Below are positions 1-5,223 of a DNA stretch of 7,201 bases, one piece after another (position 1 is the first letter of the stretch; each line of letters begins with the position of its first letter). A program made the position numbers and the translations under genes. The stretch covers positions 1 to 7,201 of the forward strand of contig CALMMC010000055.1 in the NCBI GenBank assembly GCA_937868205.1, written 5' to 3'. The DNA is from JAAZPG01 sp012797375 (GTDB lineage: Bacteria; Acidobacteriota; Aminicenantia; Aminicenantales; UBA4085). The notes beneath the pieces are model-generated. The model did no database searches and had not been told where the DNA came from. It saw only the letters and a list, made by a program, of their open reading frames with translations.

Positions 1-154
1 GTGTAGGTGGATAGAGAGGTGGTGGGGCTGGAGTGTGGTGAGTAGTGTATGATTGGGGGTGTGACGATGTGGTTTTATTAAGGGGTGTGGTAGACAGTTG
101 TATGTGTAGAGGGGGGAGGTGTGGGCGAGGTAGATGGGTAGAAGTTTTTTTTTT
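1..154. other. Non-genomic noise and flow-cell T10 spacer
   Basis: This stretch carries no supportable gene. Bases 1-144 are extremely G-rich with almost no C (four in 144 bases) and have no coding character. Bases 145-154 are exactly ten T, directly followed by the Illumina P5 sequence. The oligo grafted on Illumina flow cells carries a ten-T spacer 5' of P5, so the read that made this end appears to have run through the insert, adapter and surface oligo, and then produced meaningless calls. In the read direction (minus strand) the noise is rich in C, A and T and poor in G. An open frame across 45-263 is an artefact of this joint. Confidence 0.88.
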
Positions 155-224
155 AATGATGCGGCGACCACCGAGATCTACACAGAGTAGAGCGTCGGCA
201 GCGTCAGATGTGTATAAGAGACAG
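155..224 (+). other. Illumina Nextera P5/i5 adapter with Tn5 mosaic end (contamination)
   Basis: Four blocks lie in the right order. Bases 155-183 are the P5 oligo, with one mismatch (G for A at 161). Bases 184-191 are an 8-base index AGAGTAGA, which I recall as Nextera i5 index 504. Bases 192-205 are the Nextera read-1 segment, with one mismatch (G for T at 192). Bases 206-224 are the 19-base Tn5 mosaic end AGATGTGTATAAGAGACAG, matching exactly. On the minus strand the adapter translates as SYTHLTLPT, a well-known contaminant tail in databases, and on the plus strand as MCIRDS. It is library-construction sequence, not a transposon of the organism. Genomic sequence starts at 225. Confidence 0.98.
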
Positions 225-1215
225 CGGACAAGCCGCGGAGGATTTGGATATCCTCGGCCGTGAAGACCGACGGCTCGGCCGCCTTGTTGTAGACCTCGAG
301 AACGCCGATGATCTCGGAGCCGCTTTTCAAGGGAATGCAGATCAGGCTGTGGAGGGGGACGCTCAAGTTCCGGTAACGGGGGGAATACCGCGGATCGGCG
401 CCGGCCTCGGCCAGGGCGATCTCCTTCCCGGTCCGGGCCGCGCTCGAGGCGAAATCGACGGAGGGAAGAAGGGCGATATGCCGGGTGAAATCGGGATGGG
501 TGAGGAAAGATTGATCCCAAACCAGCGGCTTGAGATAGGTCCCGAGGGTGTCGCTGTCCTCGATCAGGTAGAGGGAGATGCTTCCCGCCCGGACGATCTC
601 CTTGATGTCGGGAATCGTGTCGAGGAGGTTTTTAACGTCCGTGGCCGCGTACAGCTTGCGGAGGATGTCCTCGAACTGGCGGTTGAGCTTCTGGATGCGG
701 ACATAGCGGGCTTCGAGGGCGACTCGCTTCTCCAGCTCCTTGACGAGCCCCTGGGACAGGGCGCTGCTGATGTTCTTGATCTCGGAGTAAACGTTACGGA
801 GCGTTTCCTCGGTGGACGCCTTGGATTTGGCCAGGGACTCCACGTCCTTTTTCAGGCGGGCGTATTCCTGGGCGGTGTTCAGGACATGTTCGGCCCGGTT
901 CCGATCGGAAGGAGATCCGGTGAACAGGATATAATCGACGAACCGGCCGACGGGATATTTCCGGACGGCGTCCCGGAGCAGATCCTCCCGGTCTCCGGCC
1001 AGAAAAAGGCATGTGACCGAGGACAGGCTTTCGGCCAGGGGGGAGAGGCCGGCGGATTCGAGCTCGACGACGGCCAGATCGAAGGAGGAGGAAGCCAGAA
1101 GGGAAGAGGCTTTTTCGAGGCTGGGCGAGGTGTAGGCGATTCCCCGTTCGTGAGCGAGATTGAATAGAAATTCCCGCTCCGCCGGGTTAGAACTGTACAC
1201 GAAAATTTTGCCCAC
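225..1215 (-). CDS. Degenerate receiver + coiled coil + GAF domain regulator, 3' end missing
   Basis: This is a signalling protein whose C-terminus is lost at the contig end; 330 residues are genomic. Residues 1-125 look like a response-regulator receiver fold (MGKIFVYSSN start, hydrophobic strand FDLAVVEL). The usual phosphoacceptor aspartate position holds Glu51 and the acidic pair after strand 1 is SSN, so it is probably not phosphorylated normally. Residues about 118-190 are charged and heptad-like, as expected of a coiled coil. Residues about 190-330 are a GAF domain, ending in the typical pattern LICIPLKSGSEIIGVLEVYN. An output domain (kinase, GGDEF, HD-GYP or phosphatase) may have followed but cannot be seen. 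The start is GTG at 1215 with AAGGA at 1225-1229 nine bases upstream. An open frame continues to 178 only because it reads through adapter, adding a false tail after Ser330. The ligand of the GAF domain is unknown. Confidence 0.85.
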
Positions 1216-1261
1216 GCTCGCCTATCCTTCGCTTCAAACCTCGGCCAGAGCTTCCAATTCG

Positions 1262-1290
1262 TTTATAATCCCATTGTTGGGCCCTGTCAA
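1262..1290 (-). promoter_or_regulatory. Near-consensus sigma70 promoter for the GAF-domain regulator
   Basis: Read on the minus strand, a perfect -35 box TTGACA (1290-1285) is followed by exactly 17 bases and then TATAAA (1267-1262), five of six matches to the -10 consensus. Transcription would start near 1255, giving a leader of about 40 bases before the GTG at 1215, which includes the AAGGA ribosome site. It lies in the divergent spacer between this gene and hutU, the most AT-rich genomic part of the window. No operator dyad is obvious. Confidence 0.8.
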
Positions 1291-1311
1291 GATATTTTTT
1301 GGGCGGTGTGT

Positions 1312-1319
1312 TATATTAT
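1312..1319 (+). promoter_or_regulatory. Possible -10 region for hutU
   Basis: TATATTAT lies 25 bases before the hutU start, in the AT-rich spacer, and could supply a -10 box (TATATT or TATTAT). No convincing -35 box is found 16-18 bases upstream, so the assignment is weak. If used, it would give a leader of about 20 bases that still contains the AGGAGG site at 1333-1338. Confidence 0.25.
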
Positions 1320-1343
1320 TTCTTTCCAGTCCAGGAGGATGAG

Positions 1344-3014
1344 ATGACCCCTAAAAACACGAAATACCGTCCGGTCCGGGCTCCCCGCGGCTCCCGCCTG
1401 CACACGCGCGGCTGGAGCCAGGAAGGCGCTCTCCGGATGATCATGAACAACCTCGATCCCCAGGTGGCCGAACAGCCCCAGGACCTGATCGTCTACGGAG
1501 GCACGGGAAAAGCGGCCCGGAACTGGGATTGCTACCATGCGATCATCAAGAACCTGAAATCCTTGGAAAACGACGAAACCCTGATCGTCCAGTCGGGCAA
1601 GCCGGTCGGAGTCTTCAAAACTCACCCCGAGGCGCCGCGCGTCCTGATTTCCAACGCGATGCTGGTCCCTAAGTGGGCGACTTGGGACGAGTTCCGCCGC
1701 TTGGAAGGGCTCGGCCTGACCATGTACGGGCAGATGACGGCTGGAAGCTGGATTTATATCGGCTCCCAGGGCATCCTCCAAGGGACATATGAAACCCTGG
1801 CCGCCGCCGCGAAAAAACACTTCGGCGGGTCCCTGAAGGGGACGATCACCGTCACGGCCGGCCTTGGGGGAATGGGCGGCGCCCAGCCCCTGGCGGTCAC
1901 CATGAACGACGGCGTGGCCATCGTCGTTGAAGTCGACCGGCACCGGATCCAGCGGCGTCTCGATACCCGCTACGTGGATACGATGACCGACCGCTTGGAT
2001 GAGGCCCTCCGGCTGGCCGAAGACGCGGCCAAGAAGGGCGTTCCGCTCTCGATCGCCCTGCTCGGCAACGCGGCCGACGTCCTGCCGGAGCTTGTCCGCC
2101 GCGGCTTCACCCCCGACATCCTCACCGATCAAACGTCGGCCCATGACGAGCTCAACGGCTATGTCCCCAACGGCCTGGCCTATGAGGACGCCCTAATCCT
2201 GCGGACGAAGGACCCGGCCGATTATATCCGGCGGAGCATGGCGGCCATGGCCGCCCATGTGAGGGCGATGCTCGAGCTCCAGAAGCGCGGCGCCCGGACC
2301 TTCGACTACGGCAACAACATCCGCGGCCAAGCCCGGCAGGCGGGCGTGGCCGAGGCGTTCGACATTCCGGGATTCGTTCCCGAATATATCCGGCCGCTGT
2401 TCTGTTTGGGCAAAGGCCCCTTCCGCTGGGCCGCGCTCTCCGGCAAGCCGGCCGACATCTACGCCACCGACCAGGCCGTCCTGGAGACGTTTCCCGAGGA
2501 CGAAGCCCTGGCCCGCTGGATCCGCAAGGCCCGCACCCAGGTCAAGTTCCAAGGCTTGCCGGCCCGGATCTGCTGGCTCGGCTACGGCGAGCGGGCCCGT
2601 TTCGGCGAGGTCATCAACCGGCTGGTCCGCAAGGGCAAGATCAGCGCCCCGATCGTCATCGGCCGCGACCACCTCGACACCGGGTCGGTCGCTTCGCCCA
2701 ACCGGGAGACCGAGGCCATGCGGGACGGCTCGGACGCCGTCGCCGACTGGCCGATCCTCAACGCTCTCCTCAACGCCGTCAACGGGGCCAGCTGGGTTTC
2801 CGTCCACCACGGCGGCGGAGTGGGCATCGGCTTTTCGATCCACGCCGGGATGGTGATCGTGGCCGACGGCTCGGCCATGATGGGCCGCCGCCTCGAGCGC
2901 GTCCTGACCGGCGACCCCGGCATGGGCGTCGTCCGCCATGCCGACGCCGGCTATCCCGAGGCGGTCGCCTTCGCCCGCAAGACCGGCGTGAAAATTCCGA
3001 TGGCCCGCCGGTAA
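1344..3014 (+). CDS. hutU: Urocanate hydratase (urocanase)
   Basis: This cytoplasmic enzyme carries out the second step of histidine degradation, adding water to urocanate to give 4-imidazolone-5-propanoate, with tightly bound NAD+ as electrophile. The 556-residue product is the usual family length and looks intact. The glycine-rich NAD-binding segment TAGLGGMGGAQPLA is at 171-184. FCLGKGPFRWAALSG is at 353-367. The signature FQGLPARICWLGYGER (402-417) places the catalytic cysteine at 410, the same number as in the Pseudomonas putida enzyme. Further family motifs are DTGSVASPNRETE (445-457), DGSDAVADWP (461-470) and HHGGGVGIGFSIH (488-500). The ATG at 1344 is chosen because AGGAGG (1333-1338) sits five bases upstream; an in-frame upstream codon at 1299 would add 15 residues unlike the family. 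No hutH, hutI or formimidoylglutamate gene is nearby, so it appears to be transcribed alone or the pathway is scattered. No clear terminator follows. Confidence 0.98.
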   Translation: MTPKNTKYRPVRAPRGSRLHTRGWSQEGALRMIMNNLDPQVAEQPQDLIVYGGTGKAARNWDCYHAIIKNLKSLENDETLIVQSGKPVGVFKTHPEAPRVLISNAMLVPKWATWDEFRRLEGLGLTMYGQMTAGSWIYIGSQGILQGTYETLAAAAKKHFGGSLKGTITVTAGLGGMGGAQPLAVTMNDGVAIVVEVDRHRIQRRLDTRYVDTMTDRLDEALRLAEDAAKKGVPLSIALLGNAADVLPELVRRGFTPDILTDQTSAHDELNGYVPNGLAYEDALILRTKDPADYIRRSMAAMAAHVRAMLELQKRGARTFDYGNNIRGQARQAGVAEAFDIPGFVPEYIRPLFCLGKGPFRWAALSGKPADIYATDQAVLETFPEDEALARWIRKARTQVKFQGLPARICWLGYGERARFGEVINRLVRKGKISAPIVIGRDHLDTGSVASPNRETEAMRDGSDAVADWPILNALLNAVNGASWVSVHHGGGVGIGFSIHAGMVIVADGSAMMGRRLERVLTGDPGMGVVRHADAGYPEAVAFARKTGVKIPMARR

Positions 3015-3177
3015 AGCGGCCGGCGGATTTCCATTCGTCGGCGCTTGTCAACGTTCGGCGACGGCCGCCCCGCTTTCCGTCTCCTTTGTTTTTCGTTTTC
3101 CCCGCGAATCCGCCGTATTTTTCCGGTTTTCTTTTGGCATAAATCCGGCATTGGATCCGGCCGAAAGGAGATCACTC

Positions 3178-3426
3178 ATGATCAAAAAGAAAAAGACGGT
3201 TGGGACGAGGATCGCCGCGGCCCTTTTGGCCGCGGCGCTCCTGGGCGGAGCGGCGGCCGGGCCCGGCCTGGCCGAGACGAAGAATGTCTGCCAGGCGGCC
3301 TTGGAAAGATGCCTGGCCGACGCCCTGGCCGGAATGTTCGGCGGCCTCGTCGGAATCATCGGCTCCTTGTCCTCGTGCCTGGGCGGGTACGACTTCTGCC
3401 GGAAGTACATCATTTCCTCGAAGTGA
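3178..3426 (+). CDS. Small secreted four-cysteine (twin CX6C) peptide, larger member
   Basis: An 82-residue protein of unknown function; I recognise no named family. It has a clear Sec signal peptide: KKKK n-region, an Ala/Leu-rich core at 12-29 and a likely cut after GLA (32), leaving about 50 residues. The mature part has four cysteines, C38, C45, C67 and C74, spaced CX6C-X21-CX6C. Each pair is seven residues apart, two turns of a helix, which would suit a disulfide-linked helical hairpin. The middle (46-66) is hydrophobic and glycine-rich with overlapping GxxxG spacings (G52/G56, G55/G59). The ATG at 3178 follows AAAGGAG (3164-3170) with a seven-base gap. It lies four bases before a second peptide of the same design, probably a paralogue. 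A structural or surface peptide, a bacteriocin-like peptide or a substrate of the downstream propeller/thioredoxin pair are all possible. Confidence 0.85.
   Translation: MIKKKKTVGTRIAAALLAAALLGGAAAGPGLAETKNVCQAALERCLADALAGMFGGLVGIIGSLSSCLGGYDFCRKYIISSK
3213..3237. repeat. Perfect 10-bp inverted repeat inside signal-peptide codons
   Basis: CGCCGCGGCC (3213-3222) pairs perfectly with GGCCGCGGCG (3228-3237) across a CTTTT loop. It begins 35 bases into the small peptide gene at 3178 and encodes its alanine/leucine core. An RNA stem of ten G-C pairs would be very stable and might slow translation early. However, runs of GCC/GCG alanine codons create such palindromes by chance. A weaker six-pair version with a GTTTT loop (3783-3799) sits at the same place in the propeller gene. 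Confidence 0.7.
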
Positions 3427-3430
3427 TCCC

Positions 3431-3640
3431 ATGAAAAACCTCCGGCGCCTCATGTTCCGAAGCGCGGCCGTCCTCCTCCTGCTGGTTTTCGCCGCGGGAG
3501 CGGCCGTCCTGGAAGCGGGCGTATGCCTGGACGCCTACACCCTCTGCATGCTCGATCCCCGCAACAGCGCGACCCTGGTCGGAAGCCTGTACTGCGCGAA
3601 CGGCTTCGTTTTTTGCGTCAGGTACGTCGATAAAAAGTAG
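3431..3640 (+). CDS. Small secreted four-cysteine (twin CX6C) peptide, smaller member
   Basis: A 69-residue protein of unknown function. Residues 1-25 form a Sec signal peptide (K/R-rich start, core SAAVLLLLVFAAGAA), leaving about 44 residues. Cysteines C32, C39, C55 and C62 give CX6C-X15-CX6C, the same twin CX6C plan as the upstream peptide. Shared positions include V before the first Cys, A three after it, GSL shortly before the third, and C-x2-G-[YF]-x-F-C-x-[KR]-Y at the end, so the two are probably diverged paralogues. The start is ATG at 3431, four bases after the previous stop. Only a weak GAAGTGAT-like site (3420-3427) precedes it, so translation is likely coupled to the first peptide. 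A strong terminator follows eight bases after the stop, making the pair a compact two-gene unit. Confidence 0.8.
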   Translation: MKNLRRLMFRSAAVLLLLVFAAGAAVLEAGVCLDAYTLCMLDPRNSATLVGSLYCANGFVFCVRYVDKK

Positions 3641-3647
3641 TCGGCCG

Positions 3648-3688
3648 GCCGGGGGAGGATCCCAGGCATCCTCCCCCGGCTTTTTTTT
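3648..3688 (+). terminator. Strong rho-independent terminator after the peptide pair
   Basis: A perfect 13-bp stem (3648-3660 with 3668-3680, GCCGGGGGAGGAT and its complement) closes a seven-base loop (CCCAGGC) and is followed at once by eight T (3681-3688). This is a textbook intrinsic terminator on the plus strand. It separates the two peptide genes from the propeller gene that starts 53 bases later, so the propeller needs its own promoter or partial read-through. No convincing promoter is visible in 3689-3729. Confidence 0.93.
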
Positions 3689-3740
3689 GGGAAATGAAAA
3701 TAACGCGGCGGCCGAGCGTCCTTCCCAGCAGGAGGCGATC

Positions 3741-4691
3741 ATGAAACACCGGCTTGTTTTCGCGTTGTTCGTTCTTTCGGCCGCGGCGGTTTTCGCCGCC
3801 GGGAAGGATCTTCCGGCCGTCCGGGTCGGGCTCGAGGAGCTGGCCGCGATCGGCGGCCCGGAGAGCGACGCCTTGTTTCTCTGGACCGGGATTTCCGTCG
3901 ACCGGGACGGGAATGTCTATTTCTCCGACGCCCTGGATTGTTCCCTCAAGAAGTTCGGCCCTGACGGCGCCCTCTTGAAACGGGCAGGGCGCAAGGGCCG
4001 GGGACCCGGGGAATTCGATAAGCCCGTCGGCCTCGCCGTCGTCGGCGAGCGGGTGTACGCTTGGGATTTGTACGACCGGTCCGTTCAAGTCTTCGACCGC
4101 GATTTGGACTACCGCCTGACGCTCCCGATGCCCGGATCGGTCGACGCCTTGGCCGTCCTTCCCGGAGGAGAGATCGCCGCCTGCGTCCGCGCATCCCTCG
4201 TTTTGACGAAAGTCCTCGTTTTCCGGCCCGACGGGACGCCCGTCCGGGAGTTCGATCTCACGGATCCGAACGACGAGATGGCCCCCGGCTCGATCAGCCT
4301 GGCCGTCGATCCCTCGGGCGCGGCTTATTACGGATACCTCTTCCGAAACCTCGTGGAAAAGCGGAGCCTCGATGGAGAGCGGATCTGGAGCCGGGAGATC
4401 CTGGGAGCGGGCCCGGGCGTCTCAGGCAACGTCCAGGGAATTCCCCTTCCCGCGGAAACGTGCATTTTGAGCTTGGCCCGGGACGGGCGGGGCCGCCTCT
4501 TTGTTCTCGGCGGTTCGGCGGCCGGCCGTCCGGGCCGGGACGTTTTCGTCCTCGGCCCGGAGGGAGCCGTCTTGGGTTCCTTCGTGCTGCCCGAGCCGAG
4601 CCATAGCGTTTATTTCGACCACCGGGATTTCCTCTACGTCTCGGCCGACGGCGGCGTGACGATGAAGAAATACCGGGTGACCTTCAAGTGA
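3741..4691 (+). CDS. Secreted NHL-type six-bladed beta-propeller protein
   Basis: A 316-residue exported protein. Residues 1-19 form a Sec signal peptide (MKHR, then LVFALFVLSAAAVFA); no lipobox cysteine is seen. The rest has repeated propeller blades of NHL/six-bladed type. Examples are GISVDRDGNVYFSDALDCSL (50-69), then KKFGPDGALLKRAGRKGRGP, whose GxGPGEF-like turn is typical of such proteins, then GLAVVGERVYAWDLYDRSVQ (97-116), SLAVDPSGAAYYGY (186-199), SLARDGRGRLFVLGG (244-258) and DHRDFLYVSADGGVTMKKY (293-311). These folds usually bind peptides, proteins or glycans and have no fixed catalytic residues, so the partner is unknown. The ATG at 3741 has AGGAGG (3730-3735) five bases upstream. 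The gene lies behind the terminator of the peptide pair and just ahead of a thioredoxin-like gene, a grouping that suggests a shared job outside the cytoplasm. Confidence 0.85.
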   Translation: MKHRLVFALFVLSAAAVFAAGKDLPAVRVGLEELAAIGGPESDALFLWTGISVDRDGNVYFSDALDCSLKKFGPDGALLKRAGRKGRGPGEFDKPVGLAVVGERVYAWDLYDRSVQVFDRDLDYRLTLPMPGSVDALAVLPGGEIAACVRASLVLTKVLVFRPDGTPVREFDLTDPNDEMAPGSISLAVDPSGAAYYGYLFRNLVEKRSLDGERIWSREILGAGPGVSGNVQGIPLPAETCILSLARDGRGRLFVLGGSAAGRPGRDVFVLGPEGAVLGSFVLPEPSHSVYFDHRDFLYVSADGGVTMKKYRVTFK

Positions 4692-4711
4692 AGGCCGGGG
4701 AGATCCGGATC

Positions 4712-5212
4712 ATGAACCTTTTACCGGCGATCTTTTTGGCCGCGTCATTGACCGCCGCGCCCGTTCCCTTGCGGACGGCCGGCGGGCCGGCCGCCCGGAG
4801 CGGGGGAGCGGAATCCGCCGGCGCCCGCTTCGCGGTTATCTGCCTCGACGCCGACCTGCTGGCCTGTTCCCCCTGCGGAGCCTCTCTCTTGGAGTTCAAT
4901 CGGACGGTTCCTCCGGACATCCTGGAAGAGCGCGTCGTCGGCGTTCTTTCCTTTCGAGAGGACGCGGCCGTCCCCGATCCGCGGAAGGCCCGTCTCGCCC
5001 GGACGCGGTGGACCGGGTATTGCCGGGCCAACGGCATCCGCTTTCGGGCCGCGGTCGACGAGACCCACGCCCTCGACCCCTTGAGCGAGCGGGGAATGAC
5101 GATCCTGCTTTTCGACGCCGGGGCGGGGATCCTGAAGCGATGGACCGCGCCGTTCGGACCCGGCGTCCTGGAGGACATCATCCGCTCTCTCTCCGTCAAA
5201 AAACAGCTATAA
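4712..5212 (+). CDS. Exported thioredoxin-fold protein with CSPC motif (TlpA/redoxin-like)
   Basis: A 166-residue protein with a hydrophobic export signal (residues 2-17, LPAIFLAASLTAA) and a thioredoxin-like body. Strand FAVICLDADLL (40-50) leads into CSPC (52-55) at the head of a helix. After the helix comes VVGVLSF, and later MTILLFDAGAGILKRW (129-144), the paired strands near the C-terminus. It probably exchanges disulfides in the periplasm. Oddities: the usual Trp before CxxC is Ala51, the usual cis-proline before strand 4 is missing (GMT instead of xPT), and there are two further cysteines (C44, C104). The ATG at 4712 is preferred for GGGGAG (4697-4702) nine bases upstream. A GTG at 4688 overlapping the propeller stop by four bases would add eight residues with a Lys and an Arg, giving a more typical signal n-region, so it remains possible. 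Likely co-transcribed with the propeller. Confidence 0.75.
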   Translation: MNLLPAIFLAASLTAAPVPLRTAGGPAARSGGAESAGARFAVICLDADLLACSPCGASLLEFNRTVPPDILEERVVGVLSFREDAAVPDPRKARLARTRWTGYCRANGIRFRAAVDETHALDPLSERGMTILLFDAGAGILKRWTAPFGPGVLEDIIRSLSVKKQL

Positions 5213-5213
5213 T
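5208..5213 (+). promoter_or_regulatory. Exact TATAAT just before the photolyase start
   Basis: TATAAT overlaps the stop codon of the thioredoxin-like gene and ends ten bases before the photolyase ATG. Transcription from it would begin about three to five bases before the ATG, giving an almost leaderless message. This fits the absence of any Shine-Dalgarno match in 5209-5223. No recognisable -35 box lies 16-18 bases upstream (the region is CT-rich), so the site could be coincidental and the gene might instead be read from upstream. Confidence 0.4.
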
Positions 5214-5223
5214 AGACCCGCCC

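Noticed and set aside
206..224. Tn5 mosaic end as evidence of a native transposon
   Set aside because: It is flanked on the outside by P5, index and read-1 sequence, which marks it as library tagmentation rather than an element of the organism.
208..1167. Long plus-strand open frame (319 codons) opposite the GAF-domain gene
   Set aside because: It begins inside the Tn5 mosaic end (MCIRDS), has no recognisable domain and has low-complexity Gly/Asp-rich content typical of the complement of a GC-rich gene. The minus-strand frame has clear GAF homology, a ribosome site and a promoter.
1299..1343. Upstream in-frame start for hutU adding 15 residues
   Set aside because: The extension (MGGVLYYFFPVQEDE) spans the promoter and ribosome-binding region and does not resemble urocanases. 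The ATG at 1344 has an ideal AGGAGG.
1311..2939. Minus-strand open frames opposite hutU (1311-2144 and 2193-2939)
   Set aside because: They are mirror frames of a highly conserved urocanase, with no domain and no plausible ribosome site.
3015..3090. Possible terminator or dyad after hutU
   Set aside because: Short GC arms (AGCGGCCG and CGGCCGC, CGTCG and CGACG) can be paired, but the loops are long and no clean T-run follows directly, so it does not reach the standard of the 3648-3688 hairpin.
3139..3144. CATAAA as a -10 box for the peptide pair
   Set aside because: Only four of six bases match and no -35 box lies at the right distance. A promoter must exist in or before 3015-3163, but I cannot place it.
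3178..3640. Class IIb two-peptide bacteriocin
   Set aside because: Two adjacent small genes and GxxxG spacings in the first peptide are suggestive. However, the leaders are Sec signal peptides rather than double-glycine leaders, only one peptide has GxxxG, and no immunity or dedicated transporter gene is present.
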